Shown here piece after piece: positions 1 to 8,732 of a stretch of 63,826 bases of DNA. A program made the translations under genes and the position numbers. The DNA comes from Clostridia bacterium (GTDB lineage Bacteria; Bacillota; Clostridia; UMGS1810). The notes under the pieces are model-generated. The model was given only the letters and a program-made list of their open reading frames with translations, was not told the DNA's origin and made no database searches. The DNA is taken from positions 1 to 63,826 of the forward strand of contig JAFUPN010000018.1 of the NCBI GenBank assembly GCA_017481205.1. The letters run 5' to 3'. Each line of letters starts with the position of its first letter. Positions within the stretch are counted from its first letter, which is position 1.

Positions 1-122
1 ATTGTTGGTTTAGCGACTCAATTATACAGCAAAAAGGAGGTTATTGCTATATTTTTATGCAAAAATATTCAAAAACCTCGAAAAATAAAGGTTTTAACGA
101 TAGTTAAAATATAAAAAACGGG

Positions 123-137
123 GTGTCAACTTGACAC
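123..137. promoter_or_regulatory. Perfect 15-bp palindrome upstream of the ferredoxin-like gene
   Basis: GTGTCAAcTTGACAC is a perfect inverted repeat centred on base 130, 27 bases before the start codon at 165. It could be an operator for a dimeric repressor or activator. No clear -10 element was paired with it, so the role is inferred from symmetry and position only. A small AT-rich hairpin (arms around 71-78 and 88-95) lies upstream and may end a transcript entering from the left. Confidence 0.35.
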
Positions 138-164
138 TACCTAAAATCAATAGGAGGTAGTACC

Positions 165-863
165 ATGATAAGAAAAATAATAAAAATAGACGAAGAAAAA
201 TGCAACGGCTGCGGAGCCTGTGCCGCTGCCTGCCACGAGGGCGCAATAGAGATGGTAAACGGAAAAGCTAAGCTTACCCGTGAGGATTACTGTGACGGTC
301 TGGGAGATTGTCTGCCTGCATGTCCTACAAACGCAATATCCTTTGAAATGAGAGAAGCACCGGAATACAACGAAGAGGCGGTAAAAAAAGCACAGGCGCA
401 AAAGCACTCTGCTCCCTTGCCCTGCGGATGCCCCGGTACCAATTTAAAAAGGATAAACAGAGCCGAAGAATGCACTGTCAATGCAAATGTATCTGTATCA
501 AGTCAGCTTAGCCAGTGGCCGGTGCAGATAAAGCTTGTACCCGTAAATGCTCCGTATTTTGACGGCGCAAACCTGCTGGTTGCGGCAGATTGTACCGCTT
601 ATGCATACGGCAATTTTCACAGCGAGTTTATACGAAACCGTATCACTCTTATCGGCTGTCCCAAGCTGGATGAGGGAGATTATACCGAAAAGCTTACTCA
701 GATTATTGCCAACAATGACATAAAAAGCCTTACCATAGTCCGCATGGAGGTACCCTGCTGTGGAGGTATAGAAAATGCTGCAAAAAACGCACTGCTGCAA
801 AGCGGCAAATTTATTCCCTGGCAGGTTGTAACCATATCAACAGACGGCAGAATTCTGGATTAA
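165..863 (+). CDS. 4Fe-4S ferredoxin-like protein
   Basis: A 232-residue soluble iron-sulfur protein. The N-terminal 65 residues form a two-cluster ferredoxin domain: CNGCGACAAACHEGAI carries the first CxxCxxCxxxC set, and YCDGLGDCLPACP supplies a second set spaced Cx5Cx3CP. The remaining 170 residues hold further cysteines (CGCPGT, the C of GCPKLDE, and a CCGG motif) typical of a family of clostridial ferredoxin-like proteins whose partner is usually unknown. The start is supported by AGGAGG about 8 bases upstream. A role in electron transfer is inferred from the clusters; no redox partner is adjacent, so substrate and pathway are not assigned. It appears to be monocistronic, with a new promoter following at 889. 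Confidence 0.8.
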   Translation: MIRKIIKIDEEKCNGCGACAAACHEGAIEMVNGKAKLTREDYCDGLGDCLPACPTNAISFEMREAPEYNEEAVKKAQAQKHSAPLPCGCPGTNLKRINRAEECTVNANVSVSSQLSQWPVQIKLVPVNAPYFDGANLLVAADCTAYAYGNFHSEFIRNRITLIGCPKLDEGDYTEKLTQIIANNDIKSLTIVRMEVPCCGGIENAAKNALLQSGKFIPWQVVTISTDGRILD

Positions 864-888
864 GAGATTTTTGGTAAAAATTCATTTC

Positions 889-917
889 TTGAAATTTTTT
901 TGAAATTATGATATAAT
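889..917 (+). promoter_or_regulatory. Sigma-A-type promoter for the Veg-like pair
   Basis: TTGAAA at 889-894 and TATAAT at 912-917 are separated by exactly 17 bases. It lies downstream of the ferredoxin-like gene and about 140 bases before the next start codon. Confidence 0.75.
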
Positions 918-1058
918 TACATCATGATTAAATCATCGTGTGAGCGTGCAATAGCCTATAAAATCAGCGGCACTGATTTATAAGTTTCGCTTGCCAACTC
1001 ACCGTATTTTGTGCATCAAAGCTGCTGCCGCAGGTTTTGTGCAAAGGAGGTGTCTGGC
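918..1058 (+). other. Long 5' leader with a hairpin
   Basis: The transcript from the promoter at 889-917 would carry about 135 untranslated bases. It contains a stable stem (TATAAAATCAG around 957-967 against CTGATTTATA at 973-982) and other G/C-rich segments. It matches no riboswitch class I can recognise and has no obvious terminator, so it is reported only as a structured leader. Confidence 0.4.
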
Positions 1059-1307
1059 ATGAAAAGAGTACAGTCCGCCTGTATATTTCAGACTTTGATA
1101 TTTCAGCAAAAGGATGAGCTTGGGCTGTCCCGGGAGAGTAAGGTCTCATTAAACAAAGGTGAGGTTGAAAAATATAAAGCTTCCCTGGACAGAAATAACA
1201 CAAGATATCTTATTGATGAAGAAACAGAGCGTGAGGATGGTTCAATTCTTGTTCGTGTTCGTAAACAGTATAACGATAAAACAGCTGTTGACAAATATTT
1301 TGATTAA
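1059..1307 (+). CDS. Hypothetical protein, 82 residues
   Basis: I do not recognise this family. The ATG at 1059 was chosen because AAAGGAGG precedes it by about 8 bases; an in-frame upstream extension to 1011 has no ribosome site. The product is small, soluble and rich in charged residues (Lys, Glu, Arg, Asp), without signal peptide, membrane segment or cysteine motif. The stop codon overlaps the start of the next gene by one base (TAATG), so the two are almost certainly co-translated. A nucleic-acid-linked role is possible given the Veg-like neighbour, but that is guesswork. Confidence 0.65.
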   Translation: MKRVQSACIFQTLIFQQKDELGLSRESKVSLNKGEVEKYKASLDRNNTRYLIDEETEREDGSILVRVRKQYNDKTAVDKYFD

Positions 1308-1573
1308 TGAACAGGAGTATTTTTGAAATGAATGTGGATTTGCAGAATATAAGAACCAAAATCAGATTGCTGTATAATACCAATCCGGATGTGCATATCA
1401 ATATATCGGTTAACCGTTCAAAAACCTGTACACAGAAGATTAAAGCGACAATTACCGGAATATATCCCAATTTGTTTACTGCAGAGTCGGGAGATTGCGG
1501 AATTAAGAAGCATTATAATTTTCAGTATGTTGATATATTGACCGGCGGTATTGAACTTGATGAGTTAAACTGA
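1307..1573 (+). CDS. veg: Veg-like (DUF1021) small protein
   Basis: 88 residues. The second half resembles the Veg family of Firmicutes: a G/N-R-x-K segment (VNRSKTCTQKIKATITGIYP), then Y-P-x-L-F and the C-terminal signature YNFQYVDILTGGIEL, which aligns with the conserved S/Y-Y-x-D-I-L-T-x-x-V/I-E-L of Bacillus Veg. Veg is a highly expressed small protein linked to biofilm stimulation in B. subtilis; its biochemical role is poorly known. It starts inside the stop codon of the preceding 82-residue gene, forming a two-gene unit that ends at the terminator at 1585-1626. The assignment rests on the C-terminal motif and length; the N-terminus is more divergent. Confidence 0.7.
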   Translation: MNRSIFEMNVDLQNIRTKIRLLYNTNPDVHINISVNRSKTCTQKIKATITGIYPNLFTAESGDCGIKKHYNFQYVDILTGGIELDELN

Positions 1574-1584
1574 AGGCTAAATTA

Positions 1585-1626
1585 AACACCTGTCATTCAT
1601 CAGAGGCACTGAGAATGACAGGTGTT
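1585..1626. terminator. Intrinsic terminator, probably bidirectional
   Basis: A perfect 14-bp stem (AACACCTGTCATTC at 1585-1598 and its complement at 1613-1626) sits between the Veg-like gene and the convergent iscU. U-rich tails are moderate on both sides. Confidence 0.75.
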
Positions 1627-1672
1627 AGTTTATATTATATGAAGTTTGATTGAGTTTAATCCGGTAATCGCT

Positions 1673-2116
1673 TTATACTTCGCAACTGCCTCCGGAGCAG
1701 TGTCCGCATGAAGCGCAGTCCGGAAACATAGATTTGTCATATTCGATGCCGTTTTTGTCATAATAATCTTTGATTGCCGCTTTTACTGCTTCCTCTGCAA
1801 GTACCGAGCAGTGGATTTTGTGAGGCGGAAGTCCGTCGAGAGCTTCCACAACCGCCTTATTTGTAAGCTCCAGAGCTTCTGAAAGCGGTTTTCCCTTAAT
1901 CATTTCGGTAGCCATAGAGCTTGAGGCAATTGCTGAGCCGCAGCCGAAGGTATTGAATTTTACATCGGAAATAATATTTCCGTCTATTTTGAGATATATC
2001 TTCATGATATCGCCGCATTTAGCATTGCCAACCTCGCCTACGCCGTCGGCATTTTCAATGGTTCCTACATTACGCGGATTTGTAAAATGGTCCATTACCT
2101 TTTCACTGTATAACAT
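1673..2116 (-). CDS. iscU: Iron-sulfur cluster scaffold protein NifU/IscU-like
   Basis: 147 residues. IscU-type scaffold on which a [2Fe-2S]/[4Fe-4S] cluster is assembled from sulfur delivered by the cysteine desulfurase encoded just upstream. The three ligand cysteines are present (Cys34 in AKCGD, Cys59 in FGCGSA, Cys103 in HCSVLAEEA), with Asp36 next to the first. The start overlaps the end of iscS by 14 bases, and GAAGGGAG precedes it. Unusual for the family is a cysteine-rich C-terminal tail with four further cysteines (134, 137, 140, 145 in [12 protein letters not shown]). This tail is not part of the usual IscU fold and might bind metal; otherwise the protein is a typical clostridial NifU-like scaffold. 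Confidence 0.93.
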   Translation of the reverse strand: MLYSEKVMDHFTNPRNVGTIENADGVGEVGNAKCGDIMKIYLKIDGNIISDVKFNTFGCGSAIASSSMATEMIKGKPLSEALELTNKAVVEALDGLPPHKIHCSVLAEEAVKAAIKDYYDKNGIEYDKSMFPDCASCGHCSGGSCEV

Positions 2117-3290
2117 AATTTTTTTCTCCCTTCTGTAAATCGTTCCATACCGGAGACATATTGCGCAGATAGCTTACAACCTCCGGAACGGTTTTGATTA
2201 TATATTCAATCTCTTCAGGTGTGTTTTCTTCCGAAAGAGAAAGCCTCAGTGAGCCGTGGGCAATCTCGTGGGGTCTGCCTATTGCAAGAAGCACATGGCT
2301 TGGGTCAAGCGAGCCGGAGGTGCAGGCAGAGCCTGAGGAGGCGCATATTCCCTTTGCATCCAGCAGAAGCAAAAGGGATTCTCCCTCTATTCCCTCAAAG
2401 CACACATTTACATTGCCCGGAAGTCGCTTTGCAACATCTCCGTTTAATATTGTGTGAGGTATCTTAAGCAGTCCTTCGATTAGTCTGTCACGCATTTCGG
2501 TAAGCTTTGCGGCATTTTTGTCCAAATGTTCGGTAGCTTCCTTAAGTGCCGCTGCCATGCCGGCAATTGCAGGAATATTTTCAGTTCCGGCACGTTTGCC
2601 TCTTTCCTGGGCACCGCCATCAATCAAATTTGTAAGCACCGTACCTTTTTTTGCATAAAGCACACCTATGCCCTTGGGACCGTGAAACTTGTGTGCCGAG
2701 AGCGACAGCATATCAATATTGTCTCTGTTTACATCAATATCGATATGCCCCACAGCTTGTACTGCATCTGTGTGAAAGGGAATTCCCTTTTCACGGCATA
2801 TTGCACCAATCTCCTTTATAGGCTGGATTGTGCCGATTTCGTTGTTTGCATACATAACTGTCACCAGTGCTGTATCGGCTCGTATGGCGTCTATCAGCTC
2901 CTCTGTTCGTACAATTCCGTCCTCGTGTGCGTCAAGAAGCGTGATTTCAAAGCCTTGCTTTTCAAGCCTTTTTAAAGTATGAAGCACAGCGTGATGCTCA
3001 ATTGCTGTGGAAATAATGTGCTTTTTTCCTTTTCTTTCTCCGTAGAGAGCTGCAGAGACAATAGCCTGGTTGTCTGCTTCGCTTCCGCCGGAGGTAAAAT
3101 ATATCTCAGATGCATTGCAGCCGAGAATTTCTGCAACAGTCTTTCTCGAAGCGAGCAGCGCTTCGGCCGCCTCCTGCCCAGCTGAATGAAGGCTTGACGG
3201 ATTACCGTATATTGTATCAAGATATGGCGTCATAGCGTCAATAGCTGTTTTGCTCATTCTTGTTGTTGCGGCATTATCTGTATATATCAT
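2103..3290 (-). CDS. iscS: Cysteine desulfurase (NifS/IscS family)
   Basis: 395 residues, the usual size. A PLP-dependent homodimeric enzyme converting L-cysteine to L-alanine and protein-bound persulfide for Fe-S cluster assembly. The PLP lysine is about residue 201 in [12 protein letters not shown]; the persulfide-forming cysteine is about residue 323 in [11 protein letters not shown]. The start at 3290 has AAAGGAG upstream and opens with the family-typical [11 protein letters not shown]. The gene is followed by iscU with a 14-bp overlap. The promoter at 3378-3406 (minus strand) carries a very large palindrome, suggesting repression by a dimeric regulator, perhaps of the Rrf2/IscR type, although no such regulator gene is in view. 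Confidence 0.95.
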   Translation of the reverse strand: MIYTDNAATTRMSKTAIDAMTPYLDTIYGNPSSLHSAGQEAAEALLASRKTVAEILGCNASEIYFTSGGSEADNQAIVSAALYGERKGKKHIISTAIEHHAVLHTLKRLEKQGFEITLLDAHEDGIVRTEELIDAIRADTALVTVMYANNEIGTIQPIKEIGAICREKGIPFHTDAVQAVGHIDIDVNRDNIDMLSLSAHKFHGPKGIGVLYAKKGTVLTNLIDGGAQERGKRAGTENIPAIAGMAAALKEATEHLDKNAAKLTEMRDRLIEGLLKIPHTILNGDVAKRLPGNVNVCFEGIEGESLLLLLDAKGICASSGSACTSGSLDPSHVLLAIGRPHEIAHGSLRLSLSEENTPEEIEYIIKTVPEVVSYLRNMSPVWNDLQKGEKNYVIQ

Positions 3291-3334
3291 TATTGCTCAA
3301 CTCCTTTGTAGTATAGTATATTAACATTTGACAG

Positions 3335-3406
3335 TATAATACTTATTAAACACATATCGCCTATGTATTTGATAAGTATTATACACCTGAAATTTAAAAA
3401 TGTCAA
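3335..3406 (-). promoter_or_regulatory. iscS promoter with 22-bp palindromic operator
   Basis: Read on the minus strand: TTGACA (3401-3406), a 17-base spacer, and TATAAT (3378-3383). The -10 box is the outer end of an inverted repeat with 22-bp arms (3335-3356 and 3362-3383) matching at 20 of 22 positions around a 5-base centre. A protein bound here would cover the -10 and transcription start, so repression is the likely mode. Confidence 0.75.
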
Positions 3407-3453
3407 TATATCACTGAAAAAATAAGCCATAAAAAGACTGTTAAAAACTCATA

Positions 3454-3565
3454 CCGTTAAGTAGATATGAAACGCATAGAAAATCCCGAAATTTGTAGCT
3501 TTCTGCATTATTCGAGTATTCTAAACATTAAGATTGTGAAATTGTCTGTTCCTGATACTTAACGG
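3454..3565. repeat. Spaced 10-bp inverted repeat in a gene-free stretch
   Basis: CCGTTAAGTA at 3454-3463 is repeated inverted at 3556-3565, with 92 bases between. The stretch 3407-3614 between the iscS promoter and the end of the MATE gene shows no coding potential. It may be part of the 3' untranslated region of the MATE gene; I see no classical terminator. Confidence 0.3.
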
Positions 3566-3614
3566 CATCAGTATTTTTTGCTTTGTCTAATGCCAGTGGT
3601 ATTTTTGTGTTAAA

Positions 3615-4997
3615 TTACATATCTTCAACAAGATTGTTGAGCCATACATTCTTTTTTATAAGTACAAAGCCTATAATTGCCTTTATTAGCTCGCATAGCT
3701 GGGGAACAATGTACAGGGGGATGATGGGCAGGTCTGTATAATGACTCAGCACAAATGCCGCCGGTACGGATACCACCCACATAAAGCAGCTGTCGAACAG
3801 GAAGGTGATAAAGGTTTTTCCGCCTGAACGTATTGTAAAGTATGCCGCATGAAGAAAAGCATGTATGGGCATAAACAGTCCCATTATTCTTATGAGCACG
3901 GTTGCGAGCTCTTTTACATCTGCTTCTGTATTGTAGAGCATAGGGAACAGCGGTGCTGCGATTATTACTATGATGCCGATTCCCACACACAGCATTGTTG
4001 AGAAGAAGAGGAGCTTGTTGTCGGTATCCTTGGCTTCTTCCATTTTGCCGCTTCCCAAAAGCTGACCGACTATGATTGCCACTGCGTCGCCGAGGGCTAT
4101 GTATACAATATTGAACACATTAAATATGGTGTTGGTAATGTTTACCGCCGCAACCACTCCGAGACCTCTCATGGAGTAGCACTGAATGAGCATTGTCATA
4201 CCCATGGACCACATACCCTCATTTATCATGATGATAACGCCTTTTCTGATTATGTTTGCCATCATATTCTTAGGTATTTTGAAGGATTTGTACAGACCCA
4301 CAGCAAAGGGATTTTTCTCTGTGCTTCTGTGAGTCCAGAGGATTATGTACGCCGCTTCAACATATTTTGCAATTACCGTTGCAATTGCCGCACCTGCAAC
4401 ACCCAGTCCCTTGTGACCGAAGTGGTCAAAGATAAGCAGGTAGTTGCCGATAAGATTTATTACTACCGCTATGGCTCCGGCTTTCATGGGGACCACGGTT
4501 TCTCCGGTTTCTCTCAGGGTTGAGGAGTATATCTGTACAAAGGCTGTGGGTATCAGCCCAAACATCATTACCGCAAGGTATTGCTTCGCACTTTCAAGCG
4601 CCAGTGCAATATTTCCCGTGTCTGTATCAGAATTGAGAAAAAGCATGATAAGCGGCTCTGCGAAGAAGTGAAGCACCAAAGCACTGATTGCTGTGATAAT
4701 CGCGGATATGATTATTTTAAACCGCGTGGTATTTCTCACCCCGTCCATATCGCCGCAACCGAAGTATTGTGCAGTAAATATTCCTGCACCTGCATTTCCT
4801 CCGAACAGCAGGATATTAAGGATAAACAGCAGCTGATTGACAATGGCAACACCGCTCATCTGAGCAGTGCCAACCTGACCTACCATTATATTGTCAAGCA
4901 TACTCACAAAGTTTGTAATACCGTTTTGTATGATAATTGGCCCTGTGATGGCAAATACATATTTATAAAATTTTCTGTCTGCAATAAAATTTCCCAT
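3615..4997 (-). CDS. MATE family multidrug/cation antiporter
   Basis: 460 residues, the normal size for a MATE exporter, with about twelve hydrophobic segments across the whole length. The opening region (FAITGPIIIQNGITNFVSMLDNIMVGQVG) matches the MATE N-terminal pattern of P-x-x-x-x-x, then L-D-x-x-M-V-G; the second half repeats it around INEGMWSMGMTM. Family members export cationic drugs or metabolites in exchange for Na+ or H+ across the cytoplasmic membrane. AAGGAG precedes the start. It is followed on the same strand only by the gap at 3407-3614, and the AraC gene upstream is on the same strand 55 bases away, so the two might be co-transcribed. Substrate cannot be predicted. Confidence 0.9.
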   Translation of the reverse strand: MGNFIADRKFYKYVFAITGPIIIQNGITNFVSMLDNIMVGQVGTAQMSGVAIVNQLLFILNILLFGGNAGAGIFTAQYFGCGDMDGVRNTTRFKIIISAIITAISALVLHFFAEPLIMLFLNSDTDTGNIALALESAKQYLAVMMFGLIPTAFVQIYSSTLRETGETVVPMKAGAIAVVINLIGNYLLIFDHFGHKGLGVAGAAIATVIAKYVEAAYIILWTHRSTEKNPFAVGLYKSFKIPKNMMANIIRKGVIIMINEGMWSMGMTMLIQCYSMRGLGVVAAVNITNTIFNVFNIVYIALGDAVAIIVGQLLGSGKMEEAKDTDNKLLFFSTMLCVGIGIIVIIAAPLFPMLYNTEADVKELATVLIRIMGLFMPIHAFLHAAYFTIRSGGKTFITFLFDSCFMWVVSVPAAFVLSHYTDLPIIPLYIVPQLCELIKAIIGFVLIKKNVWLNNLVEDM

Positions 4998-5051
4998 TTG
5001 GTTCTCCTTTTTTGTGTATTCAAGTAATTCTATCAGTTTGTAGGAGAAAAG

Positions 5052-5861
5052 TCAATGCTTTTGTCTGGAATATTTTTTCGGTGTAATACCCTTTATTTTC
5101 TTGAATACGGCAGCGAAGTAGTTGCTGTCGTTAAAGCCGCATTCCGTGGCTATTCTGGTAATAGGCCAGTCAGTGCTCAGAAGGAGCTTTTCAGCAGAGG
5201 AAATCCTTGAGATATTTATATATTCGTTAAGACCCACTCCGGTTACATTTTTAAATTGCTTGGAAAAATGGCTTGGACTCATGGCATATTTTGCCGCGAG
5301 AGTTTCCAGGGACAAATCGCCGTTGCAGTTTTCACTTATAAACTTGGCGGCGCTCTGGATAATAGAGTAGGACTGAGTGAATTTAGTCACATTGTTTTTT
5401 ATTCTCAGTCGCGATATGAGTATAAGCATCTGTCTTAAGTACAGCTTTTCCATTTCGTAATAATCCTTCGAGCGTTTTTTGTCTTCGCTTTCTATTTTAT
5501 TGAAAATATCCTTAAGTCTGTACAGCTGTTCCTTGGGCAGGCGGACATGCTTGCTGTTTATCAGCTCGGCAATGTAGGGTATATATTCCTTTCCGGCAAA
5601 GCTGTCGTCAAATACAAAAAGCAGTCTTTCGACCTCATGATTTTCGTCGCTGTCTGTCCTGTGGAAGGCTCCTTTGGGAACAAACACAAGGTCCCCCGGT
5701 TCAAGAAGGAAAATTTCATTACCTATAAAGTATTTTGTATGTCCTTTTTCCAGATAATACAACTCATGCTTGTCATGAAAATGTGCGTCAGACATTTTCA
5801 TTGGTTTGTATCTTTTTTTGCGGTCAAAAAACTCGATATGCTCGTCGCTGTATACCGGCAT
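5052..5861 (-). CDS. AraC family regulator with cupin sensor domain
   Basis: 269 residues from the ATG at 5861, preferred over an upstream in-frame start at 5888 because GAGGTGAT lies 6 to 13 bases before it. Residues 1-100 form a cupin/AraC-binding domain (HFHDKHELYYLEKGHTKYF, then LEPGDLVFVPKGAFH), and roughly 165-265 contain the double helix-turn-helix ending in GFNDSNYFAAVFKKIKGITPKKYS. It is transcribed away from the GH4-uxa operon starting at 6021, so the most likely role is control of that operon in response to a uronate or oligo-uronide. Alternatively it may act on the MATE gene downstream. Confidence 0.9.
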   Translation of the reverse strand: MPVYSDEHIEFFDRKKRYKPMKMSDAHFHDKHELYYLEKGHTKYFIGNEIFLLEPGDLVFVPKGAFHRTDSDENHEVERLLFVFDDSFAGKEYIPYIAELINSKHVRLPKEQLYRLKDIFNKIESEDKKRSKDYYEMEKLYLRQMLILISRLRIKNNVTKFTQSYSIIQSAAKFISENCNGDLSLETLAAKYAMSPSHFSKQFKNVTGVGLNEYINISRISSAEKLLLSTDWPITRIATECGFNDSNYFAAVFKKIKGITPKKYSRQKH

Positions 5862-6020
5862 AATATCACCTCGGCTACATTTTATCATATATATATGGGA
5901 TATGCAACAATATTTTCTTGTTTTTAATGAAAAACATCAATAATTTAAAGGAAAACAAGATGAAATGGTTGTATAATTAGCCTATAATCAAAAATACTTT
6001 CCCAAGGAGGATTTTTAATC

Positions 6021-7424
6021 ATGAATTACAACGGCAATAAAGCAGAAAACATAAAGATTGCCTATGTGGGCGGCGGCTCCCGCGGCTGGGCATGGGGGCT
6101 TATGAGCGACCTTGCATCCTGTGACGATATTTCCGGAGATGTATATCTCTATGATATCGACTACGAGGCGGCACAGCACAATGAGATTATAGGTAATATG
6201 TTTAAGGATTGCGAAAATGCAAAATCAGTGTGGAACTACCATGCGGCAAAAACCGCTAAGGAAGCTATGACGGATGCTGATTTTGTTATTATCTCAATTC
6301 TCCCCGGTACATTTGACGAGATGGAATCCGATGTTCATGCACCCGAGAAATACGGCATTTATCAGTCGGTAGGCGATACCTCAGGCCCCGGAGGCATTGT
6401 AAGAGCTATGAGAACAATCCCCATGTATGAGGAAATTGCTCTCTATGTAAAAGAATATTGCCCCAACGCATGGGTTATCAGCTACACAAACCCCATGACC
6501 CTGTGCATCAAGGCTCTTTACAGAACCTTCCCGGAGATTAAGGCTTTTGGATGCTGCCATGAGGTATTCGGCACACAGAAGGTGCTTGTAACCGCTCTTG
6601 AGGAGGTATGCGGCGTTAAGGTTGAGGACAGAGCTGAAATCAAGGTTAACCCAGTAGCGGTAAACCATTTTACCTGGCTGACTAAGGCTCAGTACAAGAA
6701 TATTGACCTGTTCCCTGTTTACAGAGAGTTTGCAAAAAAACATACAGAAACCGGATATACAGAAAATCTTGACGAAAACTGGATGAACAATTTCTTCGCC
6801 TGCTCGCAGAAGGTTAAGCTTGATTTGTTCAACAGATATGGCTACATAGCAGCTGCAGGAGACAGACATCTTGCAGAATTCTGTGAAGGCAAATGGTATC
6901 TTAAGGACCCCGAGACAGCAAGAAGCTGGGGCTTCGGTCTGACACCGGTATCCTGGAGAAAAGAAGACCTTAAAGAACGCCGTGCAAAGAGTGCGGCTTA
7001 CCGCAACGGAGAAAAGAAGGTTGAGATAAACGGCACGGGAGAAGAGGGCGTAAATCAGATAAGAGCTATCCTGGGTCTGTGCGACCTGGTTACCAATGTA
7101 AATATGCCGAATAAGGGTCAGATTCCCAATCTGCCTTTTGGTGCTGTGGTTGAGACAAATGCAGTATTCCGCTCTGACTCTGTTGTTCCCGTAATGGCAG
7201 GTGAGATTCCTGCTTCAATATATCCTCTGGTAGCGAGAATATGCGGTGAGCAGGAGATGGTTGACGAGGGTATTGCTGAAAGAAATGTTGATAAGATTTT
7301 CCAGGCATTTGTTAACGACCCCCTGGTTACCTGCTCATATGATGAAGCAAAAGAGCTTTATAAGGAAATGGTTCTCAATACAAAAAAATATCTTGGCTCT
7401 TATGACCTGAGCCCATTGGAATAA
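6021..7424 (+). CDS. Glycoside hydrolase family 4, probably alpha-galacturonidase-like
   Basis: 467 residues. GH4 enzymes use NAD+ and a divalent metal to cleave glycosides by a redox elimination mechanism in the cytoplasm. Visible hallmarks are the N-terminal Rossmann glycine motif (IAYVGGGSRGW), SYTNPMTLC for substrate binding, and the metal-binding Cys-His pair in GCCHEVFG with a later VNHFTWL. The start has AAGGAGG upstream. It leads the unit GH4-uxaB-uxaA, which degrades galacturonate, so an alpha-galacturonidase of the LplD type is more likely than an alpha-glucosidase; alpha-glucuronidase is an alternative. An AT-rich divergent region upstream holds TATAAT-like boxes without a good -35, consistent with activator-dependent transcription by the neighbouring AraC protein. 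Confidence 0.87.
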   Translation: MNYNGNKAENIKIAYVGGGSRGWAWGLMSDLASCDDISGDVYLYDIDYEAAQHNEIIGNMFKDCENAKSVWNYHAAKTAKEAMTDADFVIISILPGTFDEMESDVHAPEKYGIYQSVGDTSGPGGIVRAMRTIPMYEEIALYVKEYCPNAWVISYTNPMTLCIKALYRTFPEIKAFGCCHEVFGTQKVLVTALEEVCGVKVEDRAEIKVNPVAVNHFTWLTKAQYKNIDLFPVYREFAKKHTETGYTENLDENWMNNFFACSQKVKLDLFNRYGYIAAAGDRHLAEFCEGKWYLKDPETARSWGFGLTPVSWRKEDLKERRAKSAAYRNGEKKVEINGTGEEGVNQIRAILGLCDLVTNVNMPNKGQIPNLPFGAVVETNAVFRSDSVVPVMAGEIPASIYPLVARICGEQEMVDEGIAERNVDKIFQAFVNDPLVTCSYDEAKELYKEMVLNTKKYLGSYDLSPLE

Positions 7425-7442
7425 GCAAAAAGGAGACTAAAA

Positions 7443-8732
7443 ATGTTAAACAACAAAACAATCAGACCCGAAAGAGTTATTCAGTTCGGCGAAGGCGGCT
7501 TTCTGCGCGGCTTTATCGACTGGATACTTCAGATAACCAATGAAAAAACAGATTTCAACGGCAGTGCCGTTGTTGTTCAGCCAATAGAGCAGGGTCTGTG
7601 CGACAGACTTGAGGCTCAGAACTGCGTTTATACACACATTATGCGCGGTATGAAGGACGGTGTTCCCACGGTTGACACAAAGGTTATTGATGTTATTTCA
7701 AGAACAGTAAAGCCCTATGACGACTACGATGCATATCTTGCCCTGGCAGAAAATCCTGATTTCCGCTTTGTATTTTCCAATACCACAGAATCGGGTATTG
7801 CATATGTGGAGGGGGATAAGCTTGATGACAAGCCTCCCAAGTCTTTCCCCGCAAAGGTGACAGCCCTTATGTACAAGAGATTTACTCTCGGTCTGGATGG
7901 ATTTATCTTCATGCCCTGTGAGCTTATAGACAAAAACGGCGAGACTCTGAGAAGCATTGTCCTTAAATATGCCGATGACTGGAGCCTCGGTGATGACTTC
8001 AAGGCATGGGTTATAGAGAAAAACGTGTTCTGCAACACTCTTGTTGACCGTATCGTAACAGGCTATCCTAAAGACGAAAAAATTGACCTGGGCTATGAGG
8101 ATAATATGCTCAATACCAGCGAGCTGTTCCACCTGTGGGTAATAGAAGGACCCAAGGATATCCTCTCTGAAATACCCTTTGACAAAACCGGTCTTAATAT
8201 CATCGTTACTGACAGCCTTGAGATGTACAGAACCCGTAAGGTGCGTATTCTCAACGGCGCTCACACATCCATGATTCCCTATGCAATGCTGGAGGGTATC
8301 GAGACAGTTAAGGACTGCATGGAGGATGAAAATATGTTCGCTTTTGTAAACAGATGTGTATTTGATGAAATTATCCCCACACTTGACCTTCCCAGGGAAG
8401 AGCTTGTTGACTATGCAAACAATGTTTTCGAACGCTTCAATAACCCATATATCAGACATCTGTGCGCATCAATCTCCCTTAACTCAGTGAGCAAATTCAA
8501 GGTGCGTGTTCTTCCTTCGCTGCTTGAATACATCAAGAGAACCGGGAAGATGCCCGGAAACCTTATTTTCTCACTGGCAAAGCTCATTGAGTTTTATAAG
8601 AACGGCACCCCTACAGACGATGCGGATATTATTGCATATATGAAAGAGCATGACCTTAAGGAAATCCTTGCAAATACAGATTTCTGGGGTGCGGATATCA
8701 GCTTCCTGTATGACGAGGTAGCAAAGGTATGA
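7443..8732 (+). CDS. uxaB: Tagaturonate reductase (altronate oxidoreductase)
   Basis: 429 residues, a little shorter than the E. coli enzyme at about 480. A mannitol-dehydrogenase-family oxidoreductase that reduces D-tagaturonate to D-altronate with NADH. Characteristic matches to UxaB are RVIQFGEGGFLRGFIDW at the N-terminus, RFVFSNTTESGI, TLVDRIVTGYPKDE and KVRILNGAHTSMIPYA, with the catalytic lysine region in the last. AGGAG lies 7 bases before the start, 18 bases after the GH4 gene. The stop overlaps the next gene by 4 bases. Fructuronate reductase (UxuB) is the related alternative, but the early motif IQFGEGGFLR and the uxaA neighbour favour UxaB. Confidence 0.92.
   Translation: MLNNKTIRPERVIQFGEGGFLRGFIDWILQITNEKTDFNGSAVVVQPIEQGLCDRLEAQNCVYTHIMRGMKDGVPTVDTKVIDVISRTVKPYDDYDAYLALAENPDFRFVFSNTTESGIAYVEGDKLDDKPPKSFPAKVTALMYKRFTLGLDGFIFMPCELIDKNGETLRSIVLKYADDWSLGDDFKAWVIEKNVFCNTLVDRIVTGYPKDEKIDLGYEDNMLNTSELFHLWVIEGPKDILSEIPFDKTGLNIIVTDSLEMYRTRKVRILNGAHTSMIPYAMLEGIETVKDCMEDENMFAFVNRCVFDEIIPTLDLPREELVDYANNVFERFNNPYIRHLCASISLNSVSKFKVRVLPSLLEYIKRTGKMPGNLIFSLAKLIEFYKNGTPTDDADIIAYMKEHDLKEILANTDFWGADISFLYDEVAKV

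Noticed and set aside
57..107. 16-codon ORF near the left edge after AAAGGAGG
   Set aside because: The ribosome site is 15 bases from the ATG, too far, and the peptide has no distinguishing feature.
7698..8459. 253-residue minus-strand ORF opposite uxaB
   Set aside because: A shadow of the uxaB codon pattern, without a ribosome site or homology.
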